Source of the DNA: Flammeovirga agarivorans
GTDB lineage: Bacteria; Bacteroidota; Bacteroidia; Cytophagales; Flammeovirgaceae
Length of the DNA: 64,000 bases
NCBI RefSeq assembly: GCF_012641475.1
Contig: NZ_JABAIL010000004.1
Location: forward strand, 558,001-622,000
Reading direction: 5' to 3'
Both the position numbers and the translations under genes were made by a program. The stretch's first letter is position 1; each line of letters opens with the position of its first letter. Shown here piece by piece: positions 7,584-15,983 of the stretch. The notes under the pieces were generated by a model that worked only from the letters and a program-made list of their open reading frames with translations, had not been told where the DNA came from and made no database searches.

Positions 7584-10007
7584 GTGATACTAAGTAGTAT
7601 ACATATTGGAAATACGAATTTTAAAATAACTGAAGATGCAAAGGACATTTTGGTGAACTACAAGTATGCCCTTCAACAACATCTGAAGAATTTTAAAGAT
7701 GCTTCACTCATTATCACAGAATTAGAGTACAAACTCTCTGAGTTATTAATTCCATACGTAAAAGACGAATTTGATTTCTTATCGGAATTAGAAGTTATAG
7801 AATGTATTGAGATATTGGGTACTCCGGAAGGATTTGAGCTTCCAAAGTTCAAAAAGAACACAAATTTTTCTACCAATTTCGATCAGAAGAAATCTTTTTC
7901 CTTAGTAAATAATGTCACTCTTGATACTATTAAGGAGTTCTTCCATAAACTATATAGAGATACGGATAGACAACAAATAGGTGGTGTTGCAGCGGGTATA
8001 GCTCATATACTTAATACAGACCCATTATGGATTAGACTTTTATGTTTGTTCCCATTGATGGTATTGGGTACTTCAAAAGTACCTCTTGTCATTTGTTTTC
8101 TTGGTTATCTTACACTATGGATGTTGTTACCAGAGCAACGTAATATTAAAAGAAATCAAAATACTCGCTTATTCTTTAGAGATAAGGAGAATCAAGTGAT
8201 CGCTGGAATAAGTTCTGGATTAAGTAATTATTTAGGTATAAACATACATGCTATTCGCATTACTTTTCTCCTATTAGCTTATTTCTACAAACCCTTTATA
8301 CTGTTATATATTGTGATTTGGGTGGTTACACCTTATTCTAGAACCCTAAAAGATAAATTTCAAAGTAAAGGCAAGGCATTTAACTTAGAGGAGATTGAGA
8401 ATTATCTCACTAAGACCTTACAGGACAATAATATAAACCAAGAAACGATTCAGAATGCTTTTAATAAAGTTGGTCAATATATTGGAAACATTAATGTCAG
8501 CCCATTTCTATTTGAATTGTTGAAGATCGTTAGCTTTGTTTTTGGAGCTATCTTATTTATTATTTCTATCTCAATGATCTTCATTGGCTTCCCTGCTCTA
8601 GGCATAGCCTTGAAATTAATTCCATTACATGATGTAATGACATACGTCTCATCTGATATAAATAATGAAATTCTTACTGATATTGATAGAAACCTATTGA
8701 TGACAATTCAGTATAGTATTCCGAATACAACAGCCATTATTAGTCTTATCCAGTTACTTTCTGTAGTATCATTAACACTGATTTTGTCCGTCGGGCTAAT
8801 GACTTTTAAGAAAGTAGTTAAGACCACACCAATCATCTTCTTATTAGTCCTTAGTGTTATTTCAAGTATCCTTTTATTTACAGCATTAAATATGTCTGTA
8901 CATAATTTTGATAATCAAGCTACGCATAAAGAAGAAGTTTTTATTCCGATAAAAAACGGTTTTATTGACTTACAGTACGATAAGGTTGGGAAAATCGGTT
9001 TAAACGAAGTGGACATTGATTTGGATTCTTACGACGGTAAGGACTTAAAACTTGTTTTCTTACAAGAAGGTTTAGGTAAAACAAGAGAGAATGCTATTAA
9101 AAATGCGAAGGCCATCGATTACTTATCCATGATTAAAGAGAATAAAGTGATTCTTTCATCTCACTTTAGTTTTCCAAGAGGGGCAAAATATAGAAAACAG
9201 AAATTAAAACTAAAGGTCTTTATTCCAGAAGGTGTTCCATTTAAGGTAAACAAAGACTTATCTCAATATTTATCTCATGAAAGTATTCATATTGTAAATG
9301 CCGATGAATTGTTAGTTTTTAATCATCATGATATTGATGTTTTTACAGGAAACTTATTTTCTTTCCAAACTCCAAGACCAACACCAACACCTTCAAGGCC
9401 TAAATCATATATTGAATACAAGAAATTCAAAAATACACTCGACTCCGTTATTGTCTATGGAAATATCAACCTGCATTTGAAAGTTGACCATCGAGTAAAA
9501 GGTTCAATTGTAAAGTATAAGAAAGACAATAACAACCCATTAAATATTAAAAAGATCGGTAATAGTTTAAGAGTCTACCCTTCTGAGAACAAGAATAACT
9601 TCACTGATATTGTGATCATGACAAACAATATAGAGTTATTAAAATTTGAAGGAACTGGTGATCTTAGAATTGATGAACCTGTACAAATCGATTCGTTAGC
9701 TATTAAATTAGCTGGAAATGTAAAGGCTGATATTTATGATTTATCAGCAAAATTTACAGCTTTCGATCTTTCAGGAGCTGCCGAATTAGATGTTAATGGA
9801 AATTGTGACGATGTTCTGTTAATGACAAATGGTGGAAGTATTTTCAATGGTCAAGATTTTAAAACAAAAGATATTAAGGCAAAAGCAAAAGGCGTGTCTG
9901 AAATTAACATACACGCCTCTAATAATGCCACAATCTTTCAATCTACATTGAGTAAAGTAACCATATCTGGCAACCCTAACCATTTAGAAAATCATACACA
10001 ACGTTAG
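7584..10007 (+). CDS. Double PspC-domain membrane protein with C-terminal adhesin-like (GIN/DUF2807) domain
   Basis: The 807-residue protein has a cytoplasmic start typical of Bacteroidota PspC proteins (SIHIGNTNFKITEDA). Two PspC domains follow, at about 122-185 (LYRDTDRQQIGGVAAGIA) and 194-250 (LFFRDKENQVIAGISSGLS). Further helices lie at about 305-340, 375-400 and 410-430. A long extracytoplasmic part ends in a repetitive beta-helix-like GIN domain (about 630-800). PspC domains sense envelope stress in the phage-shock response. The start is a GTG immediately after an in-frame TGA (7581-7583), so no longer N-terminus is possible in this frame. The stop touches the stop of the convergent gene at 10008. 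Confidence 0.83.
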   Translation: MILSSIHIGNTNFKITEDAKDILVNYKYALQQHLKNFKDASLIITELEYKLSELLIPYVKDEFDFLSELEVIECIEILGTPEGFELPKFKKNTNFSTNFDQKKSFSLVNNVTLDTIKEFFHKLYRDTDRQQIGGVAAGIAHILNTDPLWIRLLCLFPLMVLGTSKVPLVICFLGYLTLWMLLPEQRNIKRNQNTRLFFRDKENQVIAGISSGLSNYLGINIHAIRITFLLLAYFYKPFILLYIVIWVVTPYSRTLKDKFQSKGKAFNLEEIENYLTKTLQDNNINQETIQNAFNKVGQYIGNINVSPFLFELLKIVSFVFGAILFIISISMIFIGFPALGIALKLIPLHDVMTYVSSDINNEILTDIDRNLLMTIQYSIPNTTAIISLIQLLSVVSLTLILSVGLMTFKKVVKTTPIIFLLVLSVISSILLFTALNMSVHNFDNQATHKEEVFIPIKNGFIDLQYDKVGKIGLNEVDIDLDSYDGKDLKLVFLQEGLGKTRENAIKNAKAIDYLSMIKENKVILSSHFSFPRGAKYRKQKLKLKVFIPEGVPFKVNKDLSQYLSHESIHIVNADELLVFNHHDIDVFTGNLFSFQTPRPTPTPSRPKSYIEYKKFKNTLDSVIVYGNINLHLKVDHRVKGSIVKYKKDNNNPLNIKKIGNSLRVYPSENKNNFTDIVIMTNNIELLKFEGTGDLRIDEPVQIDSLAIKLAGNVKADIYDLSAKFTAFDLSGAAELDVNGNCDDVLLMTNGGSIFNGQDFKTKDIKAKAKGVSEINIHASNNATIFQSTLSKVTISGNPNHLENHTQR

Positions 10008-11675
10008 TTAACGTCTAGTGATCATTGCTTTTTTGCTGACTCTCCAAGCATTTAAGCCTCTCACCTTTTTGGCTTCGCCATATAACGAAAGTGACATACT
10101 TGGTCCTTTTGTTCCATTATCCACCATATACTCATCAAACATTACAGCTAGATTCATATTTAATGTCCTTGTAGATTCATCATCATTGACAAACTCAAAA
10201 TCTGCTGTAGCATCATCAATTACATTGATTTTGTATACATGTTTGTAAGAAAGTTTCTTACTTGACAAGTTGGTTAAGAAGCCATTCCCATCAGGTTCAG
10301 CATAAAAAACATCTATATATTTTATACTTGAATCAGACTCAACTTTAGTTGGTTCAATAACCATCTTAGTATTAGAATCTGAAGAACCACTACCCTGTGA
10401 ATCCTTAGATTTCCCAATTAGTTCATTGATTTTGATCCAAGCATCATGTTGCTTTTCTTTTACTTCATCAATAATTGTTGCCAGGTTTTCAAATGTTTGA
10501 TCCACATGCCCTTTATTTTCAACAATTTGTGATTGTAATAAAGTCTGAAGCTCTTGTTGACGATGAGTCATTTCATCAGCAATCTTGCCTATTTGTTCTA
10601 CCTCATCGCTTAACTTACTTTCAATCTTTTCAAAGTTCTCCTTTGTCACTTCTTCAATAAGTTCCATCTTATCACGAAGCTCCAAACGTTCTCCTTTAAT
10701 CTTAGTAAATCGAAGTTCTATTTTCTTTAACTCGTTTCCATGTTCATCAGAGATATGATTCACTTCTTTATTCAATTTCTCTAATTGCATTGTAAACGTT
10801 TGAAGAGCATCTTCTTTTACAAATTCTGATTTAATATCAGAAATCTGAGTTTCCATGTTTTCAAGTTTCACCAAAAACTCACGGATAGACTCTTTGTTAA
10901 AGCTATTTTCCTTCAATCCATTAATCTTTTCAATAAGATCACTGAATTTCTGGTCTGTATTATCTGATATTTCTTGAAGAGACTTTTTTCTAGCGATATG
11001 AATCATTTCTAAAGTCTCATCAATTTTATCAATACGTTTCAATTCAGACTCTAACTGATGAATTTTATCGATATAGTCTTTTTCTTGAGTTTCTAAGCGT
11101 TTGTTTTCCGTCTCAAGGCTTTTCACTCTATTTTCAAGAACTTGAAAACGGTTTAATATTTCTACATGAAAGGATGAATCTGGTTCAATTGTTTCATGCA
11201 CAACTTTTTCTATCTCTTTTTCTGTTGGTTCAGGAGTTTCTCCATGATTAACATTGAGAGATGTATTTGAAAAATGCATCAAAAAAGTAAAAATAAAATT
11301 TGCCGTTTTTGAATCACTGATATAAAGTTCTAAATCATTTAAGGTCTTTGCCTCCATGATGTTATGAACATTTTCAGTTATTTCATTTTTATAAGCAAAC
11401 AGTCTGTCGATATCCCAATTTGGAGTCTTATTTGAAACTATCCACAACTCATGGCATAGCTCATCAAAAAAGCCTTCTTCGATATCGTTATATTCTAAAA
11501 AATCTCTTTTCGAATAGAGGTTCACACCTCTACCTTTCAACTTAAAGCATTGACGGCCATCTCCGATATTGCCTCTTCCTTCTTTTAATAGAACATAGAA
11601 ACGATATACAGAGAATTCTATAATTTGGAAAAAGTGTACTTTCTTTTCGGGTTGAATCATTGATGATATTGTCAT
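10008..11675 (-). CDS. Coiled-coil protein of unknown function
   Basis: The 555-residue protein has three parts. A globular N-terminus (about 1-140) begins with KKVHFFQIIEFSVYRFYVLLKEGRG. A long, strongly charged coiled coil covers about 165-430, with regular LE/KI heptads. A C-terminal beta-rich domain of about 110 residues (IKYIDVFYAEPDGNGFLTN to the end) follows a serine-rich linker (SQGSGSSDSN). There is no signal peptide or membrane helix, so it should be cytoplasmic. I do not recognise it. The layout suggests a filament- or scaffold-like protein with two binding ends, but that is inference. It converges with the PspC gene with no spacer. Confidence 0.75.
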   Translation of the reverse strand: MTISSMIQPEKKVHFFQIIEFSVYRFYVLLKEGRGNIGDGRQCFKLKGRGVNLYSKRDFLEYNDIEEGFFDELCHELWIVSNKTPNWDIDRLFAYKNEITENVHNIMEAKTLNDLELYISDSKTANFIFTFLMHFSNTSLNVNHGETPEPTEKEIEKVVHETIEPDSSFHVEILNRFQVLENRVKSLETENKRLETQEKDYIDKIHQLESELKRIDKIDETLEMIHIARKKSLQEISDNTDQKFSDLIEKINGLKENSFNKESIREFLVKLENMETQISDIKSEFVKEDALQTFTMQLEKLNKEVNHISDEHGNELKKIELRFTKIKGERLELRDKMELIEEVTKENFEKIESKLSDEVEQIGKIADEMTHRQQELQTLLQSQIVENKGHVDQTFENLATIIDEVKEKQHDAWIKINELIGKSKDSQGSGSSDSNTKMVIEPTKVESDSSIKYIDVFYAEPDGNGFLTNLSSKKLSYKHVYKINVIDDATADFEFVNDDESTRTLNMNLAVMFDEYMVDNGTKGPSMSLSLYGEAKKVRGLNAWRVSKKAMITRR

Positions 11676-12047
11676 AATGTTCCTAAAATCTAGGTTATTT
11701 CGTTTATTAAAGTCAACAGCAAATTGTCATAAAATGGTAACCTATATTTACGAGAGACAGATAGAATATTTTGTGAGTAGTCAATGTAAACCATAGATTT
11801 AAACAAAAATAACACGAAAAACCTCTATAATTCTTCTTTGTTATATCAATTAACAATTATTACCACTTTGTTTATGAAATAGTCTTTATTTCAATAAATA
11901 AAGGTCATTTAATTATTTCTCTTTATCAACTCGATCTTTTTTCAATACGCTAAATCCTTGGATTGATCCTATTATTTTGGGTATTTTTTCTAAAATAGAA
12001 CTATAATTGTAATATACTTTTATAAACAGATTATACACTTTTTTATA
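11676..12047. other. Gene-free divergent upstream region
   Basis: These 372 AT-rich bases lie between two divergent genes and must hold both promoters. On the minus strand TATTTTTG (11810-11803) fits the Bacteroidota -7 element for the coiled-coil gene, but I see no matching TTTG element upstream. A small inverted repeat (CTTTATT with AATAAAG, 11891-11910) is also present. No ORF or RNA gene is apparent. Confidence 0.45.
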
Positions 12048-12515
12048 ATGAGAACTCAAACATTCTTTCAATACTTATTTTCACTTATTGTATTACTCTC
12101 TACAACATCTTGTGGACCAGAATCTCCAGAATTTGTTTCATTAGAAAATATGGAAATGTTCTCATTAGAAGATGGGAATTTTGTTGTGAAAGCAGATGCC
12201 GTATTATATAATCCAAATGGTGTGTCAATCACTATTGAAGAGATTCATGTCGATGTTTTAATCAATGGTAATATGATTGGAAACGTTGATCAGAAAGTCT
12301 CTTCGGAGGCAAAAAAGAAATCCGAGTTTAGTCTTCCATTGGAAGTTCAATTTCCTCCAAAAGCTTTATTTTCTAACTTCCTTGGAGGTTTGATTGACAT
12401 GGCTACTGGTGAAGATTTTGAAGTTCGATATACTGGATATATCAAAACTAAAGTAATTGGAGTTACATTTAAAGTTCCATTCGATCAAAAAGAAAAAATT
12501 GGACTAAACATGTAA
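12048..12515 (+). CDS. LEA14-like lipoprotein
   Basis: The 155-residue protein has a lipoprotein signal peptide with the lipobox STTSC (cysteine at about 22), so it should be lipid-anchored in the envelope. The mature domain has the water-stress LEA type 2 pattern: a beta strand with NPNGVSITIEEIHVDVLINGN, then a hydrophobic sandwich ending FKVPFDQKEKIGL. LEA14-like proteins form a fibronectin-like fold, and their exact role in bacteria is unknown. The gene is monocistronic, with a terminator 18 bases after the stop. Confidence 0.75.
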   Translation: MRTQTFFQYLFSLIVLLSTTSCGPESPEFVSLENMEMFSLEDGNFVVKADAVLYNPNGVSITIEEIHVDVLINGNMIGNVDQKVSSEAKKKSEFSLPLEVQFPPKALFSNFLGGLIDMATGEDFEVRYTGYIKTKVIGVTFKVPFDQKEKIGLNM

Positions 12516-12532
12516 TTAGAATATTGAATTAC

Positions 12533-12571
12533 AAAAAATGGCATTCACCTTATCAGTGAATGCCATTTTTT
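12533..12571. terminator. Bidirectional terminator shared by convergent genes
   Basis: A 16-bp stem (12533-12548 with 12556-12571) begins with six A and ends with six T, so it can work on both strands. Its last two T belong to the stop codon (12570-12572) of the convergent minus-strand transporter gene. Confidence 0.85.
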
Positions 12572-15500
12572 ATAGAGCAACTTTTTGAAGATTAATAGAT
12601 GTCCTAAAGGACCTTCTAACGTTATTCATAATAAGCTCTACCATGTGCATATCTGTAGTCATCAATAAGAAGAATGACTCTTCGTCAATTTCATACAAAC
12701 TAGTATCTTCAATTGCATAGCAATCTCCTATCCATGCATCTGACTGTGGAGAGATATAAGTACCTAATAAACTACGTTTTTTATATAGAATTGTATGCTC
12801 ATCTCCTTCTCCTATTCCAAGCTCACCTTCTTTTACTACAAATAATCCACTTCTTTTTAATTCCTCAGCAGTACCTAATTTTTTACCCGCTTCTACAAAT
12901 CGGATAGAACTTATAGAAGCAATTTCTACTAGTTCGTTACCGCTTAAACCATGAAACTCTGATAAATTAGAATAATAGAGAGCTTTTGAGAACACTAAGT
13001 GTGGTGCGTTGGTCCATTTCATGTTTTCTATAGACCTCATTTTATCTCTTATATCTGCTTCTTTTGATTGTGATAGCCTAGGATATGCTTCTTCAAGTAA
13101 TTCAGGGAAGTTTACGGTTAATATCCATGCTGCCATTTCTGACATTAACAACTCACTGTCAAATAACAGCCCTACTATAATTTCAGAATTAATAATTGCG
13201 GGTTTATACGAAATAGCATACAAAGCACAAGCTCTAACCCATGATGACAACCAGTTTGGATCTCGAGTAATTAATCTAACCAATACATATTCACTAGAAT
13301 ATTGTTCTCTATAGAATAATTCAGATAGTTTTTTAATCCTATCTTCGACTCCTATATCCTCAAATAACGGTAATACATATGCTTTTATATCTTCATCTAT
13401 CAGTACATCTAAAAGCTCAACGGCATAACCGATACTATCAGCTGTACCTAATTCATGGTTTTTTCTGATCAAATTTAGTGAACCTCTGTCATAAAGCATA
13501 TTCATGATAAGGAACATCTGATTATAGTTATCCAATATCTCTGATTGAATAGCTCTATGAAGTAAAGTCGTTTCCTTAGAATCACCTATTTCTAAAGTTG
13601 TAGCGATATTCCAATAACAGTTATTTGCCTCTCTTTTTAATGCTTCCTTCAAGAAAAGTTGACTGTATTCATCTTCTGCATTCCATCCAAGTTCACTAAG
13701 TAATGATAATGCTTCATAAGATATTTTACGTTCTGGTGAAGTAATTTTATCCGCCAATAATTGTACTGACTCTTCACTACCTATTTTAGCATAAGCTTGT
13801 AATATCAGACGTTTGGTTTGTTGTACTTGACCGTTTTTATGGAAAGCTGTTTCTAAGATTTTAGCGCCAGATTCACCAACTGCAATAATTGCAGAAAGAG
13901 CAATACGTTCATCTCCTTTTATTGATAAACGTTCTACTAATGCTGGAATCATTGTTGAAATTTTATGATGACCAACCAATCCCATCGCTTCTACCCTTAC
14001 TTGATAGTTATAATCACGAATTAACCTTGAAATAATTCCATCATACGATTCTTTGTATTCATTAAACATCAATCGAGCAGCTCTAATTCTATCAGATGGA
14101 GTGGATGATTTCGATAAATACAGAATGTTCTCATCATTTATTTCAAGCGTTATTTCAGCATTCAATTCTTCACTTAAGTTCTTAGCAACTACAAGCAAAA
14201 TATCATCATCATCAAAAGAACCATTTGAGAAATTGTCTAAGGCAGGAATACTCTCATAGATACTATACTCTTTGATTTTCATTAATGCCTCTCTCTTATT
14301 GATGAAACGAAGTAAGTTACCTTCATCAGAGAGAATATTTCTATAAAGAAAAATATCTAAACGCTCAATTAACTTAAATAATAAGGGAGCTACTTTCTGA
14401 GGAACACTATTCCAACGCATCTGTAATAGATTCTGAATCTTATTATTTTTGAATCTATGTCCAACGGAATCATGATAATCCAACTCTGTTGAATTGGCAG
14501 ACAATAAGTTTTGAAGAGAAATTCTATATTGGTTATACATTTTGAAAGTCACAAAAACCCAAACGCCTACAATTGCAAATATCACAAAGTTATTATAAAG
14601 GATATTGTAGCTATTGAGTTTTGAGATACCTATCATAAGTATACCCGCACCTAGTGTTGAAAATTGAGCAACTGTACCTTCAACAAGAGTTTGAGCTTCA
14701 TATCTAATTTCAGATGGTAACGGAAAGAAGAATATTTTTACTGTCGGGTTTTCCAGGGAGTCTCTTAATGCATCTGTTACTAGCTTTGACATACTAATGA
14801 TCAAGAAGAACATTAAGAAAGCATTGGATGATTGATCATGTCCAAATAATGATCCGATAACCAAGTCAATAACACAGAAGAAAACTAATATACCAGGGAG
14901 TAACATCAATGAATATTGCAAACCATAAACCTCCAATATTCTATCATTTAAAAACGTCTGTACTAAGAAAGAAACGATGATTACAAATGCTTCAAAAAAG
15001 GCCAAGAAATTCGCTAATTCCTGTTCTTCCAAGAAATATTGAGGAGTGACAGTTACAAAAGAATAGTCTACAAATGCAGCAGAAAAACTAGAACACATAA
15101 CAAAGATACTTATCACAAAAAAGTAACTTTTATAATCTCGAAGCTTAACTCTTTTTGTTTTGTCTTCATTTGAGTTCCCTCCTAATGTCAACGCCTCCGC
15201 AGAATGCATTTTAAATTTCCTTAGGATATAAACGATTGAAAAGAAACAGCCAACATAGGATAAGACGCCTATAAGAGACAGGTATTCTAAAGATGGAAGT
15301 AATTGTTGAACTAAAGGAACAGAGAAAAAGGCTAAAATTGTTGCTACAGCTTGTCCCGTATCAATACCACCAGATAATCTTTTACTTTGAGTAAAGTTAA
15401 ATAGTCGTCCAAAAGCACCCCAAAATATCAATAACGATATCGATGCAATTGGTCCAAGAGTCGCAAACCCTAAGAAAACAACAATATCATTCTTCTCTAG

Positions 15501-15815
15501 TATTAATAAAGAGGTTGCTATAGACCCTACTATTAGTAAAATGATAATTGAAGTATAATAGACGAGCTTTCTAAAGCCAATAATATTCTGAAGTCTTGAA
15601 AATAAAATGGTAAAGATTATCCCTAAAATACCTTGAGTAACCAAAGCTAAAGGGAAATCATTTTCATTCCCAAATTGAGAAATAAATAAGGTATTTATAG
15701 ATACACTATAACTCGCCATGAATATACCAGTGAAGAAGCCTAATGTAAGCAAGGCTGCAATTCTAGCCCATTCCGAGGGAAGGCCTCCCACCATATTGAG
15801 TAATAGTTTTTTCAT
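12570..15815 (-). CDS. Npt1/Npt2-type nucleotide transporter fused to HEAT repeats and a cNMP-binding domain
   Basis: The 1081-residue protein has about 12 membrane helices in residues 15-435 with an MFS or ATP/ADP-translocase-like pattern (FFTGIFMASYSVSINTLFI near the start). A soluble helical stretch follows (about 440-900) with HEAT-like repeats such as DRIRAARLMFNEY and YNYQVRVEAMGLVGHHK. The C-terminal domain (about 960-1075) reads as a cyclic-nucleotide-binding fold: AGKKLGTAEELKRSGLFVVKEGE, then RSLLGTYI. The Npt label is from family memory; the substrate cannot be read from sequence. Such a chain could be a transporter or membrane sensor gated by a nucleotide ligand (inference). The typical PRAAA-type phosphate-binding cassette is not obvious. 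Confidence 0.75.
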   Translation of the reverse strand: MKKLLLNMVGGLPSEWARIAALLTLGFFTGIFMASYSVSINTLFISQFGNENDFPLALVTQGILGIIFTILFSRLQNIIGFRKLVYYTSIIILLIVGSIATSLLILEKNDIVVFLGFATLGPIASISLLIFWGAFGRLFNFTQSKRLSGGIDTGQAVATILAFFSVPLVQQLLPSLEYLSLIGVLSYVGCFFSIVYILRKFKMHSAEALTLGGNSNEDKTKRVKLRDYKSYFFVISIFVMCSSFSAAFVDYSFVTVTPQYFLEEQELANFLAFFEAFVIIVSFLVQTFLNDRILEVYGLQYSLMLLPGILVFFCVIDLVIGSLFGHDQSSNAFLMFFLIISMSKLVTDALRDSLENPTVKIFFFPLPSEIRYEAQTLVEGTVAQFSTLGAGILMIGISKLNSYNILYNNFVIFAIVGVWVFVTFKMYNQYRISLQNLLSANSTELDYHDSVGHRFKNNKIQNLLQMRWNSVPQKVAPLLFKLIERLDIFLYRNILSDEGNLLRFINKREALMKIKEYSIYESIPALDNFSNGSFDDDDILLVVAKNLSEELNAEITLEINDENILYLSKSSTPSDRIRAARLMFNEYKESYDGIISRLIRDYNYQVRVEAMGLVGHHKISTMIPALVERLSIKGDERIALSAIIAVGESGAKILETAFHKNGQVQQTKRLILQAYAKIGSEESVQLLADKITSPERKISYEALSLLSELGWNAEDEYSQLFLKEALKREANNCYWNIATTLEIGDSKETTLLHRAIQSEILDNYNQMFLIMNMLYDRGSLNLIRKNHELGTADSIGYAVELLDVLIDEDIKAYVLPLFEDIGVEDRIKKLSELFYREQYSSEYVLVRLITRDPNWLSSWVRACALYAISYKPAIINSEIIVGLLFDSELLMSEMAAWILTVNFPELLEEAYPRLSQSKEADIRDKMRSIENMKWTNAPHLVFSKALYYSNLSEFHGLSGNELVEIASISSIRFVEAGKKLGTAEELKRSGLFVVKEGELGIGEGDEHTILYKKRSLLGTYISPQSDAWIGDCYAIEDTSLYEIDEESFFLLMTTDMHMVELIMNNVRRSFRTSINLQKVAL

Positions 15816-15933
15816 AGTTTATTCTTAAGAAAGTATGTTAGAGAGAATCTAGAAAACTCATCAAAAAATTGTCTCAATTGAAGATAATGAAAATAGAAAC
15901 AATTTTCACCTTTACCTAAAAATATCATACCAA

Positions 15934-15965
15934 TAAAAAAAGGCAATGCCTAAGCACTGCCTTTT
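15934..15965 (-). terminator. Terminator of the glycosidase operon
   Basis: A 12-bp stem (15938-15949 with 15954-15965) has a G-U pair only in the minus-strand RNA, while the plus-strand RNA would have an A-C mismatch. A run of T follows on the minus strand. It lies 18 bases after the stop of the last GH92 gene. Confidence 0.8.
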
Positions 15966-15983
15966 AGTTCTATTAGTTTTGTT

